Part shown: positions 8,540 through 16,470 of the stretch, piece by piece
How the letters are laid out: each line of letters opens with the position of its first letter
Position numbering within the stretch: the first letter of the stretch is position 1
Assembly (NCBI RefSeq): GCF_900188095.1
Contig: NZ_FZOT01000004.1
Location: 1-64,000, forward strand
Direction of reading: 5' to 3'
DNA length: 64,000 nt
Source of the DNA: Noviherbaspirillum humi
GTDB taxonomy: Bacteria > Pseudomonadota > Gammaproteobacteria > Burkholderiales > Burkholderiaceae_D
The notes under the pieces: model-generated
Told to the model about the DNA's origin: nothing
The model's database searches: none
What the model saw: the letters and a program-made list of their open reading frames with translations, nothing else
Translations under genes and position numbers: made by a program

Positions 8540-9700
8540 ATGACCGCTCAAGACATCCCCCGCCCGAACGCTAATGAAGACCAGATCGCCTGGATTCGTG
8601 TCTCGTCCGTTTTCCTGCCCCTGGCCACGCCCATCAGCGATGCGAAAGTGCTGACCGGGCGCCAGAAGCCGATGACCGAGATCGCCATCCTGTTCGCCGA
8701 GATCCACACCCGTGACGGCCATTCCGGCCTCGGCTTCAGCTATTCGAAGCGCGCCGGCGGGCCGGGCCAGTTCGCGCATGCCAAGGAAATCGCGCCGAGC
8801 CTGATCGGTGAAAACCCGAACGACATCGCGCGTCTCTGGGACAAGCTGGCCTGGGCCGGCGCTTCGGTCGGCCGCAGTGGCTTGTCGACCCAGGCCATCG
8901 GCGCCTTCGATGTCGCGCTGTGGGACTTGAAGGCCAAGCGCGCCGGCCTGTCGCTGGCCAAGCTGCTCGGCGCGCAGCGCGACTCGGTGCAGTGCTACAA
9001 CACCTCCGGCGGCTTCCTCCATACCCCGCTGGACCAGCTTTTGAAGAACACCGATGCTTCGCGGGAGAAGGGCATTGGCGGCATCAAGCTCAAGGTCGGG
9101 CAGCCGGATTCGAGCGTCGACATCCACCGGGTCGAGACGGTGCGCAAGCACCTCGGCGAACACTTCCCGCTGATGGTCGACGCGAACCAGCAATGGAGCC
9201 GCCCCGCTGCACAGCGCATGTGCCGGATCCTGGAGCAATTCAACCTGGTGTGGATCGAGGAACCGCTGGATTGCTACGACGCCGAAGGACATGCCGCGCT
9301 GGCGCAGCAGTTCGACACCCCGATCGCCACCGGCGAGATGCTGACCAGCGTATCGGAACATTGGGATTTCATCCGCCAGCGCGGCGCGGATTACCTGATG
9401 CCGGACGCGCCCCGGGTCGGCGGCGTGACGCCCTACCTCAAGGTGGCGGCGCTGGCCGAACACGCGGGGCTGATGATCGCCCCGCATTTTGCGATGGAGT
9501 TGCACGTCCATCTCGCCGCCACCCATGCGCGCGAGCCGTGGGTCGAGCATTTCGAATGGCTCGAGCCGTTATTCAATGAGCGCCTGGAGACCAGGAATGG
9601 CCGCATGATCGTGCCGACCCGCCCCGGCCTGGGCGTGACGCTGAGCGAGCAGGTCAAGCAATGGACAGCGGCGGAGGCGGAAGCCGGCCAGCGGCCTTGA
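8540..9700 (+). CDS. Enolase-superfamily dehydratase, galactarate/L-talarate type
   Basis: This 386-residue protein is a mandelate-racemase-subgroup enolase. Visible active-site residues are the KxK pair Lys183/Lys185 (IKLKVG), metal ligands Asp214 (LMVDANQQW), Glu240 (VWIEEP) and Glu266 (ATGEML), and general base His316 (IAPHFAMELH). The spacing 31-26-26-50 between these residues equals what I recall for the Salmonella L-talarate/galactarate dehydratase, where Lys197 and His328 are catalytic. Those enzymes make 5-keto-4-deoxy-D-glucarate. The gene follows a Bug binding protein by 162 bp on the same strand. Substrate assignment within this subgroup is risky; related families act on other acid sugars. 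Confidence 0.85.
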   Translation: MTAQDIPRPNANEDQIAWIRVSSVFLPLATPISDAKVLTGRQKPMTEIAILFAEIHTRDGHSGLGFSYSKRAGGPGQFAHAKEIAPSLIGENPNDIARLWDKLAWAGASVGRSGLSTQAIGAFDVALWDLKAKRAGLSLAKLLGAQRDSVQCYNTSGGFLHTPLDQLLKNTDASREKGIGGIKLKVGQPDSSVDIHRVETVRKHLGEHFPLMVDANQQWSRPAAQRMCRILEQFNLVWIEEPLDCYDAEGHAALAQQFDTPIATGEMLTSVSEHWDFIRQRGADYLMPDAPRVGGVTPYLKVAALAEHAGLMIAPHFAMELHVHLAATHAREPWVEHFEWLEPLFNERLETRNGRMIVPTRPGLGVTLSEQVKQWTAAEAEAGQRP

Positions 9701-9739
9701 CTGGATCGCCAAGGCCTCTCCAAAACATGGCATAGCCAT

Positions 9740-9776
9740 AAAAAAACGCCGGCGGAAGAGGGCTCCGACCGGCGTT
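9740..9776 (-). terminator. Rho-independent terminator reading on the minus strand
   Basis: AACGCCGG (9745-9752) pairs with CCGGCGTT (9769-9776), and CGGA/TCCG extends the stem inside with one bulged base. The A-run at 9740-9746 becomes a T-run on the minus strand. No minus-strand gene lies directly upstream of it, and on the plus strand the stem is not followed by T residues, though it may still end the dehydratase transcript. Confidence 0.7.
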
Positions 9777-9849
9777 CTGCCAGGCCCCGAAGGGCACGCA
9801 ACTGGCGAGCGGATTCTCTCGTGCGCCGCCGGACTTGTCAATCTCGATA

Positions 9850-9880
9850 GACAAGCAGACAAGCAGACAAGCAGACAAGC
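9850..9880. repeat. 8-bp tandem repeat, 3.9 copies
   Basis: GACAAGCA is repeated three times exactly and a fourth time minus its last base. It lies in the gene-free stretch after the dehydratase. A related GACAAG is absent from the flanks except ACTTGTC just before, so it looks like a local expansion. Confidence 0.9.
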
Positions 9881-10105
9881 GCATCGATGGACAGGCTGTC
9901 ACGCGGCTGCGGGCGGCAGGTACTGGCGCCGTCTACATGGCCGACGCGCCAGCCGACGGCGGCAAGAAAGCACTGCAGATGCCGACGAGGCAGAGCGCGT
10001 GTTGGGTCTCCAAGCATCGGCCATCCGATCCGTCCTGCATGCATTCGCGCAGATGCCATTGAAACAAGCGCTGCTCAAACGCTGCTTGCGAAAGAAGCTG
10101 ATGCC

Positions 10106-10130
10106 GGGCGTATCGCGCCCTTGCTTTTTT
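10106..10130 (+). terminator. Terminator-like hairpin
   Basis: GGGCG (10106-10110) pairs with CGCCC (10116-10120) across TATCG, followed by TTGCTTTTTT. The stem is short, five pairs. No upstream gene is identified on the plus strand apart from the dehydratase 400 bp away. Confidence 0.5.
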
Positions 10131-10149
10131 CCCGCGGCACACTATCTTG

Positions 10150-10225
10150 AAAGTGTCTCCTCCAATCCATCTCCTTACTGGTGTTGATTGGTTCGCCCGC
10201 GGCGCCCCCGGCCCGCGGGCTTTTT
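10150..10225 (+). ncRNA. Candidate small regulatory RNA with anti-Shine-Dalgarno elements
   Basis: A possible promoter, TTGCTT (10121-10126) with 16 bases to TATCTT (10143-10148), precedes about 70 bases ending in a strong terminator. The transcript would carry single-stranded CTCCTCC (10157-10163) and a hairpin, CCAATC (10162-10167) with GATTGG (10186-10191), whose loop shows TCTCCTTA. Both are complementary to ribosome-binding sites, a layout known from trans-acting small RNAs. The first element partly overlaps the stem. There is no reading frame. The exact ends are estimates, and no family is recognised. Confidence 0.4.
10195..10225 (+). terminator. Strong rho-independent terminator
   Basis: GCCCGCGG (10195-10202) pairs perfectly with CCGCGGGC (10213-10220) over a 10-base loop and is followed directly by TTTTTC. 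It has no protein gene close upstream, which suggests that it ends a small RNA. Confidence 0.8.
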
Positions 10226-10669
10226 CTTGGCACGGGTTGGCGGACAAAATTCCCCGTCCGGTCGCTGGCGCTTACGGCATCTGCCTTGCAAAGACGTCAC
10301 AATTGATGAGGGCGTGGCGGGCGCGTCCGTTAAAGGCATGGATTTGAACGCGTTTCGTCGGGCAGGTATATGGCGCAAGCCGCTTCTGTCATAATGCCCG
10401 GCCCGAGAGGGGTTCCGACCGGACCCCTGTATCAACTCCTTCAGGCATGGAATCATGATGATGCCGCCGCAGGCGAACTCGGTGATGCCCTGCCGTTCAA
10501 CATTTAACCGTCAGGAACAACAGGCGCATCGAGCGATCCAAGCCGCGTTGTTTCGGCGTCTTCCCCAAGGCATTCGCGTGTCATGCGGGCGCGATGACGC
10601 TGGGACCTGATAATCATGATTGGCAGACCGTTCAGTCCCAATCGCACAACTTTCGTAACGGACCCAGCC

Positions 10670-11299
10670 ATGAAGGCCATTGCAGTTATCGACTTTGAAA
10701 CCACCGGACTTTCACCTCATCAGGGGGACAGGGCGACCGAAATCGGCGCGGTGCTGATGGAAAACGGGAAAATCGTCGATCGCTATCAAAGCCTCATGAA
10801 CGCGGGCAGGCATATTCCGCCCTTTATCGAGCAGTACACCGGCATCACCAATGAGATGGTGCGCAAGGCGCCTCCTGCCGAGCAGGTGATGCAAGAGGTG
10901 GCCGACTTCGTCGGCGACCGTCCTCTGCTGGCGCATAACGCCGCCTTCGACAAGAAGTTCTGGGATGCCGAGCTATCCCATGTGCGGCGCGTACGGCGCC
11001 AGGAGTTCGCTTGCTCCCTGCTGCTGTCGCGCCGTTTGTATCCGCAGGCGCCGAGCCATAAGCTGGGCGCTCTGGTGAACTACCACGGCCTGCCGGTCAC
11101 CGGCGTATTTCACCGCGCCCTGGCGGATGCCGAGATGACGGCGCATCTGTCGATGCGGCTGGTCGAGCAGGTGCGCCAGCGCTATGGCCTGCGCTCCGTG
11201 CCGCATGAATTGCTGTGCTCGATTCAGGCGGCGTCGCGGCACAAGATGGACCGCTGCGTCGAAGCCTATTTCGGCAGGACGGCGGCGCAGGCGGGGTAG
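10670..11299 (+). CDS. DEDDh-family 3'-5' exonuclease (DnaQ-like)
   Basis: This 209-residue protein carries all five DEDDh residues: Asp8 and Glu10 (VIDFETTG), Asp94 (LAHNAAFDKKFW), His148 and Asp153 (HRALADAEMT). The family removes nucleotides from 3' ends of DNA or RNA with two metal ions; members include the proofreading subunit of DNA polymerase III, ExoX and RNase T. The protein lacks any extra domain, so it is a stand-alone exonuclease. I chose the ATG at 10670 because it begins with the first beta strand; the open frame to 10616 adds 18 unlikely residues. The preceding gap of nearly 1 kb suggests its own promoter. Confidence 0.88.
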   Translation: MKAIAVIDFETTGLSPHQGDRATEIGAVLMENGKIVDRYQSLMNAGRHIPPFIEQYTGITNEMVRKAPPAEQVMQEVADFVGDRPLLAHNAAFDKKFWDAELSHVRRVRRQEFACSLLLSRRLYPQAPSHKLGALVNYHGLPVTGVFHRALADAEMTAHLSMRLVEQVRQRYGLRSVPHELLCSIQAASRHKMDRCVEAYFGRTAAQAG

Positions 11300-11369
11300 G
11301 AAAAGCAGGCTTCCGGGGAATGGCAACCTCTTTCGAGGCATCTTTGTCCTGCAACCCGCACATCCGGCA

Positions 11370-11846
11370 TCAGCCGTTCTCCGGCAAGGCCGCTGGGCCG
11401 CGGAAGTCGTTCGGCAGGCAGACCGACTCCCATTTCTCCCGCCCCTGGTTGCCTTTGCGGCTATCGACGTCGGCATGGGGATAAATCTTCGCCGAACTGG
11501 GAAGCGTATGCGGGTTGGCGAAGAAGTACCACACCCCTTCAACCTGCGTCACGATGCAATCCAGCGTCCCTTCGGCATAGGGCACCGACCGTGACGATCC
11601 GCCCTTGCTTCCCCGCTTCATCTGCGGCACCTTGCGCGTGGTGTTGACGAGGAAATGGTCGCCTCGGGCGGCCTTGGAAGCCGACTTCACCTGGACCTTG
11701 GAAATGCTGGCGCCGGTATCGACGAGCAGGTCGTAGCAGGCATTGCCGCCCACCGGCTGACTTACCACTGCGCCGCGACGGACGCACTCCGCGGCGAACT
11801 CCAGCTTCAGAGTCGCGCTCGTCGCTTTTGAAGGCTGTTCTGCCAT
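11370..11846 (-). CDS. PD-(D/E)XK nuclease-like protein, I-Ssp6803I (PDDEXK_5) type
   Basis: This 158-residue protein looks like the small PD-(D/E)XK family that includes the homing endonuclease I-Ssp6803I. It opens with an alpha helix carrying Glu16 and Glu20 (KLEFAAECVRRG), then has Asp39 (ACYDLLVDTG) and the Gln52-x-Lys54 pair in SKVQVKSASK, giving the E-D-QxK active-site pattern of that group. No intron or partner methylase is visible. It lies between the DEDDh exonuclease gene (convergent) and the TRAP permease genes (same strand, 50 bp downstream). The start is the ATG at 11846. Family assignment is by motif only; Holliday-junction or restriction-like roles are also possible. Confidence 0.65.
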   Translation of the reverse strand: MAEQPSKATSATLKLEFAAECVRRGAVVSQPVGGNACYDLLVDTGASISKVQVKSASKAARGDHFLVNTTRKVPQMKRGSKGGSSRSVPYAEGTLDCIVTQVEGVWYFFANPHTLPSSAKIYPHADVDSRKGNQGREKWESVCLPNDFRGPAALPENG

Positions 11847-11896
11847 TTAACTATCCTGGCTGCGCATCCGGGCAAGACAAGCATCGATGCGGATGC

Positions 11897-13621
11897 CTAC
11901 CTCGCCTGTTCGCCCGATTCCGCCTTGGGAGCTTCGGGTTCGGAGCTGAACTGAGGCGTCTCGGACGCGGTCCATTCGTTGTTCTCCGACGCCGGGGTTT
12001 CGATCCTGAGCTCCTCGTTCGGCGAGGAAGCCACGCCCTTGTCGAGGAAGCCGGTCACCATTTGCGGGAAGGCCGCCACCAGTCCCACCATGACCAGCTG
12101 CAGGAACACCCAGGGCAGGGCGCCCCAATAGATGTCGGAACTCTTCACTTCCTTCGGCGCGACGCCGCGCAGGTAGAACAGCGCGAAACCGAACGGCGGG
12201 TGCATGAACGAGGTCTGCATGTTCACGCACAGCATGACGCCGAACCACACCAGTGCTGCCGACGAGGCCGCTTCCGGGCTGCCCATCTGGGCCAGGAGTA
12301 CGGGAGCCAGCACTTTTTCCGCGACCGGCGCGATCATCGGGATGACGATGAATGCGATTTCGAAGAAGTCGAGGAAGAAGGCAAGGAAGAAGATGAACAG
12401 ATTGACCACGATCAGGAAGCCGAGCCAGCCACCGGGAAGCGAGGTGAACAGATGCTCCACCCATTTGCCGCCGTCGACGCCCATGAACACGACCGAGAAG
12501 CAGGTAGAGCCGATCAGGATGAACACCACCATCGCGGTCAGGCGCATGGTCGACTGGTAGCCGACCACGATCAGCTCGCGCAAGTCCTTCAGGCGAGTTG
12601 CGCGGTAGATCAACCAGGCGATGGAAATGTAGACCACCGCCAGCACGGCCTGCAGCACCGGTTTGGCCGAGGGCGCGATGCCGACGTTCTGGCGGTAGAA
12701 CACCAATCCGAGGCCGGCGGCGATGGCGAGGCCGACCATCCCGGCACGGAAAATCTTCTTGTCGACGCCGGAGAACTGCGGATGCCGGATCACGGCCAGC
12801 ACCACGGCGCCGAGCGCGCCCATGGCGCCCGATTCGGTCGGCGTGGCGATGCCGAGCATCATCGTGCCCAGCACCATGAAGATCAGCACTGCCGACGGCA
12901 CGATGCCGCGCAGGCACTGGCGCCAAAGCGCCCAGCCCTGCAGGGTGCGCGCTTCCTTCGGGATCGCCGGCAGCCAGTGCGGCTTGAGCCGCGACAGGAT
13001 GAAGGTGTAGAGCATGAACAGGCCGATCTGCACCAGGGACGGTCCCCAGGCGCCGAGATACATGCTGCCGACGTCGGCGCTGGCGGTGGGCGTGCGCAGC
13101 TGGTCGGCGAGCACCACCAGCACCAGCGACGGCGGAACCAGCTGGGTGATGGTGCCGGAGGCGGCGAGCACGCCGGTGGTGTAGCGCATGTTGTAGCCAT
13201 AGCGCATCATTACCGGCAGTGAAATCATGGCCATGGTGATGACCTGCGCCGCCACCGTGCCGGTGATCGCGCCGAGCACGAAGCCGACGATGATGACCGA
13301 GTAGCCGAGGCCCCCGCGGATCGGGCCGAACAGCTGACCCATCGAGTCGAGCATTTCTTCGGCCAGCCCGCATTTCTCGAGGATCGCCCCCATGAAGGTG
13401 AAGAAGGGGATGGCGAGCAGCAGGTCGTTGGCCAGCACGCTGCCGAAGATGCGTTGCGGCACCGCCTGCAGGAAGCTGACGCCGAAGAAGCCGAGCTCGA
13501 TCGAAATGATGCCGAAGAACAGGCCGAGGGCGAGCAGGGAGAACGCGACCGGGAAGCCGATCAGCATGAAAAGCACCAGGCCCCCGAACATCAGGGGCGG
13601 CATGTACTCGAGCGGAATCAT
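11897..13621 (-). CDS. TRAP transporter large permease subunit (DctM-like)
   Basis: This 574-residue membrane protein is the 12-plus-helix TRAP permease. Typical motifs are PLMFGGLVLFMLIGFPVAF at the start, FTFMGAILEKCGL, ATPTESGAMGA and HPPFGFALFYLRG. It is longer than the usual DctM of about 430 residues; the extra length is in the middle of the protein and in a hydrophilic, Glu/Ser-rich tail of about 45 residues. Such long forms occur in TRAP systems annotated for mannitol/chloroaromatic-type substrates. Uptake is driven by a sodium or proton gradient. Its ATG overlaps the stop of the small subunit (ATGA), so both are translated together. No binding protein gene is adjacent. Confidence 0.92.
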   Translation of the reverse strand: MIPLEYMPPLMFGGLVLFMLIGFPVAFSLLALGLFFGIISIELGFFGVSFLQAVPQRIFGSVLANDLLLAIPFFTFMGAILEKCGLAEEMLDSMGQLFGPIRGGLGYSVIIVGFVLGAITGTVAAQVITMAMISLPVMMRYGYNMRYTTGVLAASGTITQLVPPSLVLVVLADQLRTPTASADVGSMYLGAWGPSLVQIGLFMLYTFILSRLKPHWLPAIPKEARTLQGWALWRQCLRGIVPSAVLIFMVLGTMMLGIATPTESGAMGALGAVVLAVIRHPQFSGVDKKIFRAGMVGLAIAAGLGLVFYRQNVGIAPSAKPVLQAVLAVVYISIAWLIYRATRLKDLRELIVVGYQSTMRLTAMVVFILIGSTCFSVVFMGVDGGKWVEHLFTSLPGGWLGFLIVVNLFIFFLAFFLDFFEIAFIVIPMIAPVAEKVLAPVLLAQMGSPEAASSAALVWFGVMLCVNMQTSFMHPPFGFALFYLRGVAPKEVKSSDIYWGALPWVFLQLVMVGLVAAFPQMVTGFLDKGVASSPNEELRIETPASENNEWTASETPQFSSEPEAPKAESGEQAR

Positions 13622-14163
13622 TGGACGGGCCTTTCGTAGGTGGCGTCGAATTCGGTGATGCCGGCGATGGCGGCGATGCGCTTGATCAGTTCAGACAGAC
13701 CCTGCAGCGCGAGCGCGGCGAAGCCGACCGGAACGATCAGCTTGATCGGATAGCGGGGCAGGCCGCCGGCATTGGCCGACTGCTCGAGAATGTCCCAGGA
13801 AGGCAGGAACAGCGATTTCCACGACAGCCAGGAAAACAGCAGGCACGCGGGCAGCAGGAAGGCGATCACGCCGAAGATGTCGATCCAGAGCTGGGTGCGC
13901 TTGGAGACGTGGCCATAGACCAGGTCGACCCGTACGTGCTCGTTCTTCTGGAAAGTATAGGAAGCGCCTAGCATGACCGAGGCGCCGAACAGGTACCATT
14001 GCAGTTCGAGCGGCCAGTTGTTGCTCCAATCGAAGCCATAGCGGACCAGCGCATTGGAAGCGCTGACGATGCAGGAAAACAGGATCATCAGGTTGGCCAA
14101 TCGGCCAATGCGCTCGCCAAGCTTGTCGATCCAGCTTGAAAGCCGCAGCAGACTTCGCAGCAT
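13618..14163 (-). CDS. TRAP transporter small permease subunit (DctQ-like)
   Basis: This 181-residue protein has four membrane helices and the DctQ motif region LELQWYLFGASVMLGASYTF followed by NEHVRVDLVY. It is the small membrane partner of the DctM-like subunit and is needed for transport. Its stop overlaps the next gene's start by four bases. A TRAP system also needs a periplasmic DctP protein; none is seen here, and upstream the strand switches to a divergent sensor kinase. The 224-bp gap between them holds a palindrome that may couple transport genes to that two-component system. Confidence 0.9.
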   Translation of the reverse strand: MLRSLLRLSSWIDKLGERIGRLANLMILFSCIVSASNALVRYGFDWSNNWPLELQWYLFGASVMLGASYTFQKNEHVRVDLVYGHVSKRTQLWIDIFGVIAFLLPACLLFSWLSWKSLFLPSWDILEQSANAGGLPRYPIKLIVPVGFAALALQGLSELIKRIAAIAGITEFDATYERPVQ

Positions 14164-14259
14164 GTCGTCCTCGTGATGGTGTTTGAATTGAAAGGGAAGG
14201 CCGTTCCGGCTGCCGGAATCGGGCGGGCACGAGTATAGGAGGGGGCGGCCGGAATGGCG

Positions 14260-14275
14260 CTAGGGTGTACCCTAG
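14260..14275. promoter_or_regulatory. Palindromic operator between TRAP genes and the two-component system
   Basis: CTAGGGT (14260-14266) and ACCCTAG (14269-14275) form a perfect 7-bp inverted repeat with a 2-base spacer. It lies in the shared upstream region of the divergent dctQM-like genes and the kinase-regulator pair, about 100 bp from the first and 113 bp from the second start codon. It is a plausible dimer site for the FixJ-type regulator encoded at 15859-16470. Confidence 0.55.
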
Positions 14276-14387
14276 TTCGGCGCTACGTAATAGCGCGTAT
14301 TGTCTGGATTTTCTTTCGCATCGACCGTAACCGCCTGTCAGACCATGGACGTTTGATGCAACTTTATTAGCAGGATATAGAGAAGGA

Positions 14388-15866
14388 ATGCAGTCGACCC
14401 CACCATTCATGCGGAGTCCCGCGGTACGCGCCATCGCCATCAATATCGTCGCCGATCCATGGCGCGGCATGGCCGCGGCGCTGACGTTGCTGGTACTGGT
14501 GGCCATCGTCGATTTCGTCACCGGCTACGAAGTCAGGCTGTCGATCCTCTACCTGCTGCCGATAGCCATCGGCACCTGGAGCGCAGGCGCCCGGGCGGGC
14601 GTGATGCTGTCGCTGCTGGCGGTGGCCTGCTGGGGCTTCAGCTTCCTGCCCGATCATGTGTATGCGCGCGACATTCTCTACGCCTGGGAAGGGCTGGTTC
14701 TTGCTGCAACGTTCAACATCTTCGTCTGGCTGTTGATCCGGCTGAAGCTTTCCCTGACGCGCGCCGAGCTGCGCTTCCGCGATGTGCTGGAAGGCCTGTC
14801 AGCCTATATCTACGTCGTCGGCGACAGAAGCGGCCGCGTGCTCTACGCGAATCGCCGCTTCGCCGGCATGATGAGGGCCGAACCCGTCGGGATCAACGCC
14901 GCCGACATCGAGCAGCGCCTGGAAGCGGCCGCGGGCGGCCTCCCGGCCCAAGCGGCGGACGCCTCTTCGGCGTTCACCTATCACGAAGCGCGCGATCGCT
15001 TCACCGGCGCCTGGTTCCTGGTGCAGACCGGGCCGATACGCTGGGAAGGCCGCACTCGCGCCCACCTGCATGTGCTGATCGACATCACCGAACAGAAAGC
15101 GGTGCAAAGCCTGCGCCAGCAGCAGCGCGAGATCCTGCACAAGACCGCGCGCTTTGCCGTGCTCGCCGAGATTTCCTCCATGCTGGGACATGAGATCAAT
15201 CAGCCCCTGATGGCGATCGCCACTTACAGCGCGGCGGCGAAGATGCTGCTGGCGCAGCCTCGGCCGGACATTGCGGAGGCGACGGCGGCGCTGGAGAAGT
15301 CGCGCCTGCAGGCGGTACGGGCGAGCGAGATCGTGGCGCGTACCCGCAGCTTCCTGCAGCGGCGCAAGCCGAGCGTCGCGGAATGCCATATCAATCAGGT
15401 CATCGATGATGCGCTCCTGGCGATGGAGCCGGTGGTCAGCGACATGTCGGTGCATCTGCGCGCCTCGCTCGAGGACGGATTGCCCGTCCTGCCGTTCGAC
15501 CGGACACTGATCGAGCAGGTGTTGACCAACCTGCTCGGCAACGCCGTCGACGCGGTGCGCATGAATGCCGAACACCGGGCGGACCCGGGCAGGGTGGAAA
15601 TCGCGGCCGCCCGTCATGGCGACCATGGCATCCGGGTATCGGTTCGCGACAATGGCGCGGGCATTCCGCCCGCCGTCGCCGCCAAGCTGTTCACGCCTTT
15701 CTTCACCACCAAGGAGCAGGGCCTGGGGCTAGGCTTGTGCATCTGCCGGTCCATCGTCGAGGCGCACGGCGGCCAGATGTGGCATGAGAGCCCGGCGGGT
15801 GCTGGCACTGTTTTTCATTTCACGCTCGGAAGCGTGGATGACCACTCGGAAGAATCTGATGAATGA
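14388..15866 (+). CDS. Membrane PAS-domain sensor histidine kinase (FixL-like)
   Basis: This 492-residue kinase has an N-terminal membrane region of four to five helices (about 25-115, opening MAAALTLLVLVAIVDFVTGY), a PAS-like domain (about 120-225), and a kinase core with His268 in MLGHEINQPLMAIATY, the H box seen in FixL/DctB-type enzymes. The ATPase part shows NLLGNAVDAV, DNGAGIPP and GLGLGLCICRSIVEAHGG. The ATG at 14388 is directly preceded by GAGAAGGA, a rather tight spacing; a second ATG at 14409 is possible. The stop overlaps the regulator gene by 8 bases. It is divergent from the TRAP permease genes, so it probably controls them. Confidence 0.9.
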   Translation: MQSTPPFMRSPAVRAIAINIVADPWRGMAAALTLLVLVAIVDFVTGYEVRLSILYLLPIAIGTWSAGARAGVMLSLLAVACWGFSFLPDHVYARDILYAWEGLVLAATFNIFVWLLIRLKLSLTRAELRFRDVLEGLSAYIYVVGDRSGRVLYANRRFAGMMRAEPVGINAADIEQRLEAAAGGLPAQAADASSAFTYHEARDRFTGAWFLVQTGPIRWEGRTRAHLHVLIDITEQKAVQSLRQQQREILHKTARFAVLAEISSMLGHEINQPLMAIATYSAAAKMLLAQPRPDIAEATAALEKSRLQAVRASEIVARTRSFLQRRKPSVAECHINQVIDDALLAMEPVVSDMSVHLRASLEDGLPVLPFDRTLIEQVLTNLLGNAVDAVRMNAEHRADPGRVEIAAARHGDHGIRVSVRDNGAGIPPAVAAKLFTPFFTTKEQGLGLGLCICRSIVEAHGGQMWHESPAGAGTVFHFTLGSVDDHSEESDE

Positions 15867-16470
15867 AACGGTATTCGTCGTCGATGACGATGAAGCGGTA
15901 CGCGATGCCTTGACCATGCTCTTCAAGGCCTCCGGTCTGGCGGTGGAATCGTTCGCCTCCGCCGCCGCCTTCCTCCACAGCTATCGCCGCGGCCAAAGCG
16001 GCTGCCTGGTGCTCGACCTGCGCATGCCCGGCATGAGCGGCCTCGCGCTGCAGGAAGAAATGGCGCGTCGGCAGATCGGCATTCCGATTGTTTTCCTCAG
16101 CGGCCATGCGGATGTGCCGGTGGCGGTGCGGGCGCTCAAGCAGGGCGCCGTCGACTTCATCGAGAAGCCGATCGACTCCCAGCGGCTGCTGCCCGCAGTT
16201 CAGGAAGCACTGAAGCTGGAGGCTCGAAAGCGTCTGGCGGAGACGCCGACCAGCCAGCCGGCGATCGATGATGCCAGGTTTGCCGACTTGACCCAGCGCG
16301 AGCGCGAAGTGCTGACCCTGGTTTGGGAAGGCCGCACCAACAAGGCGATAGCCGAGGAAATGGGCATCAGCGTCAAGACCGTCGAATTCCATCGGGCGCG
16401 GCTGTGCGAGAAATTGCAGGTAGCGAGCCTCGCTGATTTCTTTCGGCAGAATGCAAGGCCGGGGGCGTAA
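15859..16470 (+). CDS. FixJ/NarL-type response regulator
   Basis: This 203-residue protein has an N-terminal receiver (VFVVDDDEAVRD, phospho-acceptor Asp53 in LVLDLRMPGMSG, Lys in FIEKPID) and a C-terminal LuxR-type helix-turn-helix (LTQREREVLTLVWEGRTNKA, then KTVEFHRARL). I start it at the ATG at 15859, which overlaps the kinase stop and has GGAAGAA 6 bases upstream; an in-frame ATG at 15838 is the alternative. It is the partner of the PAS kinase. A likely target is the palindrome at 14260-14275 in front of both its own operon and the TRAP genes. Confidence 0.92.
   Translation: MNETVFVVDDDEAVRDALTMLFKASGLAVESFASAAAFLHSYRRGQSGCLVLDLRMPGMSGLALQEEMARRQIGIPIVFLSGHADVPVAVRALKQGAVDFIEKPIDSQRLLPAVQEALKLEARKRLAETPTSQPAIDDARFADLTQREREVLTLVWEGRTNKAIAEEMGISVKTVEFHRARLCEKLQVASLADFFRQNARPGA

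Larger units (their letters stand above)
9701..10669. other. Gene-free stretch of about 970 bp
   Basis: No frame here gives a recognisable protein on either strand. What can be seen is a minus-strand terminator (9740-9776), an 8-bp tandem repeat (9850-9880), two plus-strand terminator-like hairpins (10106-10130 and 10195-10225), a candidate small RNA ending at the second of these, and a hairpin GGGGT(T)CC-GACC-GGACCCC at 10409-10427 just after a CATAAT box at 10390-10395. The stretch could be a decayed gene region or a small-RNA locus. Confidence 0.6.

Noticed and set aside
9654-10187. Several short frames in the gap after the dehydratase (60-100 residues)
   Set aside because: They cross terminators and the tandem repeat, lack ribosome-binding sites and resemble no protein.
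11828-13222. A 464-residue plus-strand frame opposite the TRAP permease
   Set aside because: It is His/Arg/Asp-rich low-quality sequence antisense to a typical membrane protein.
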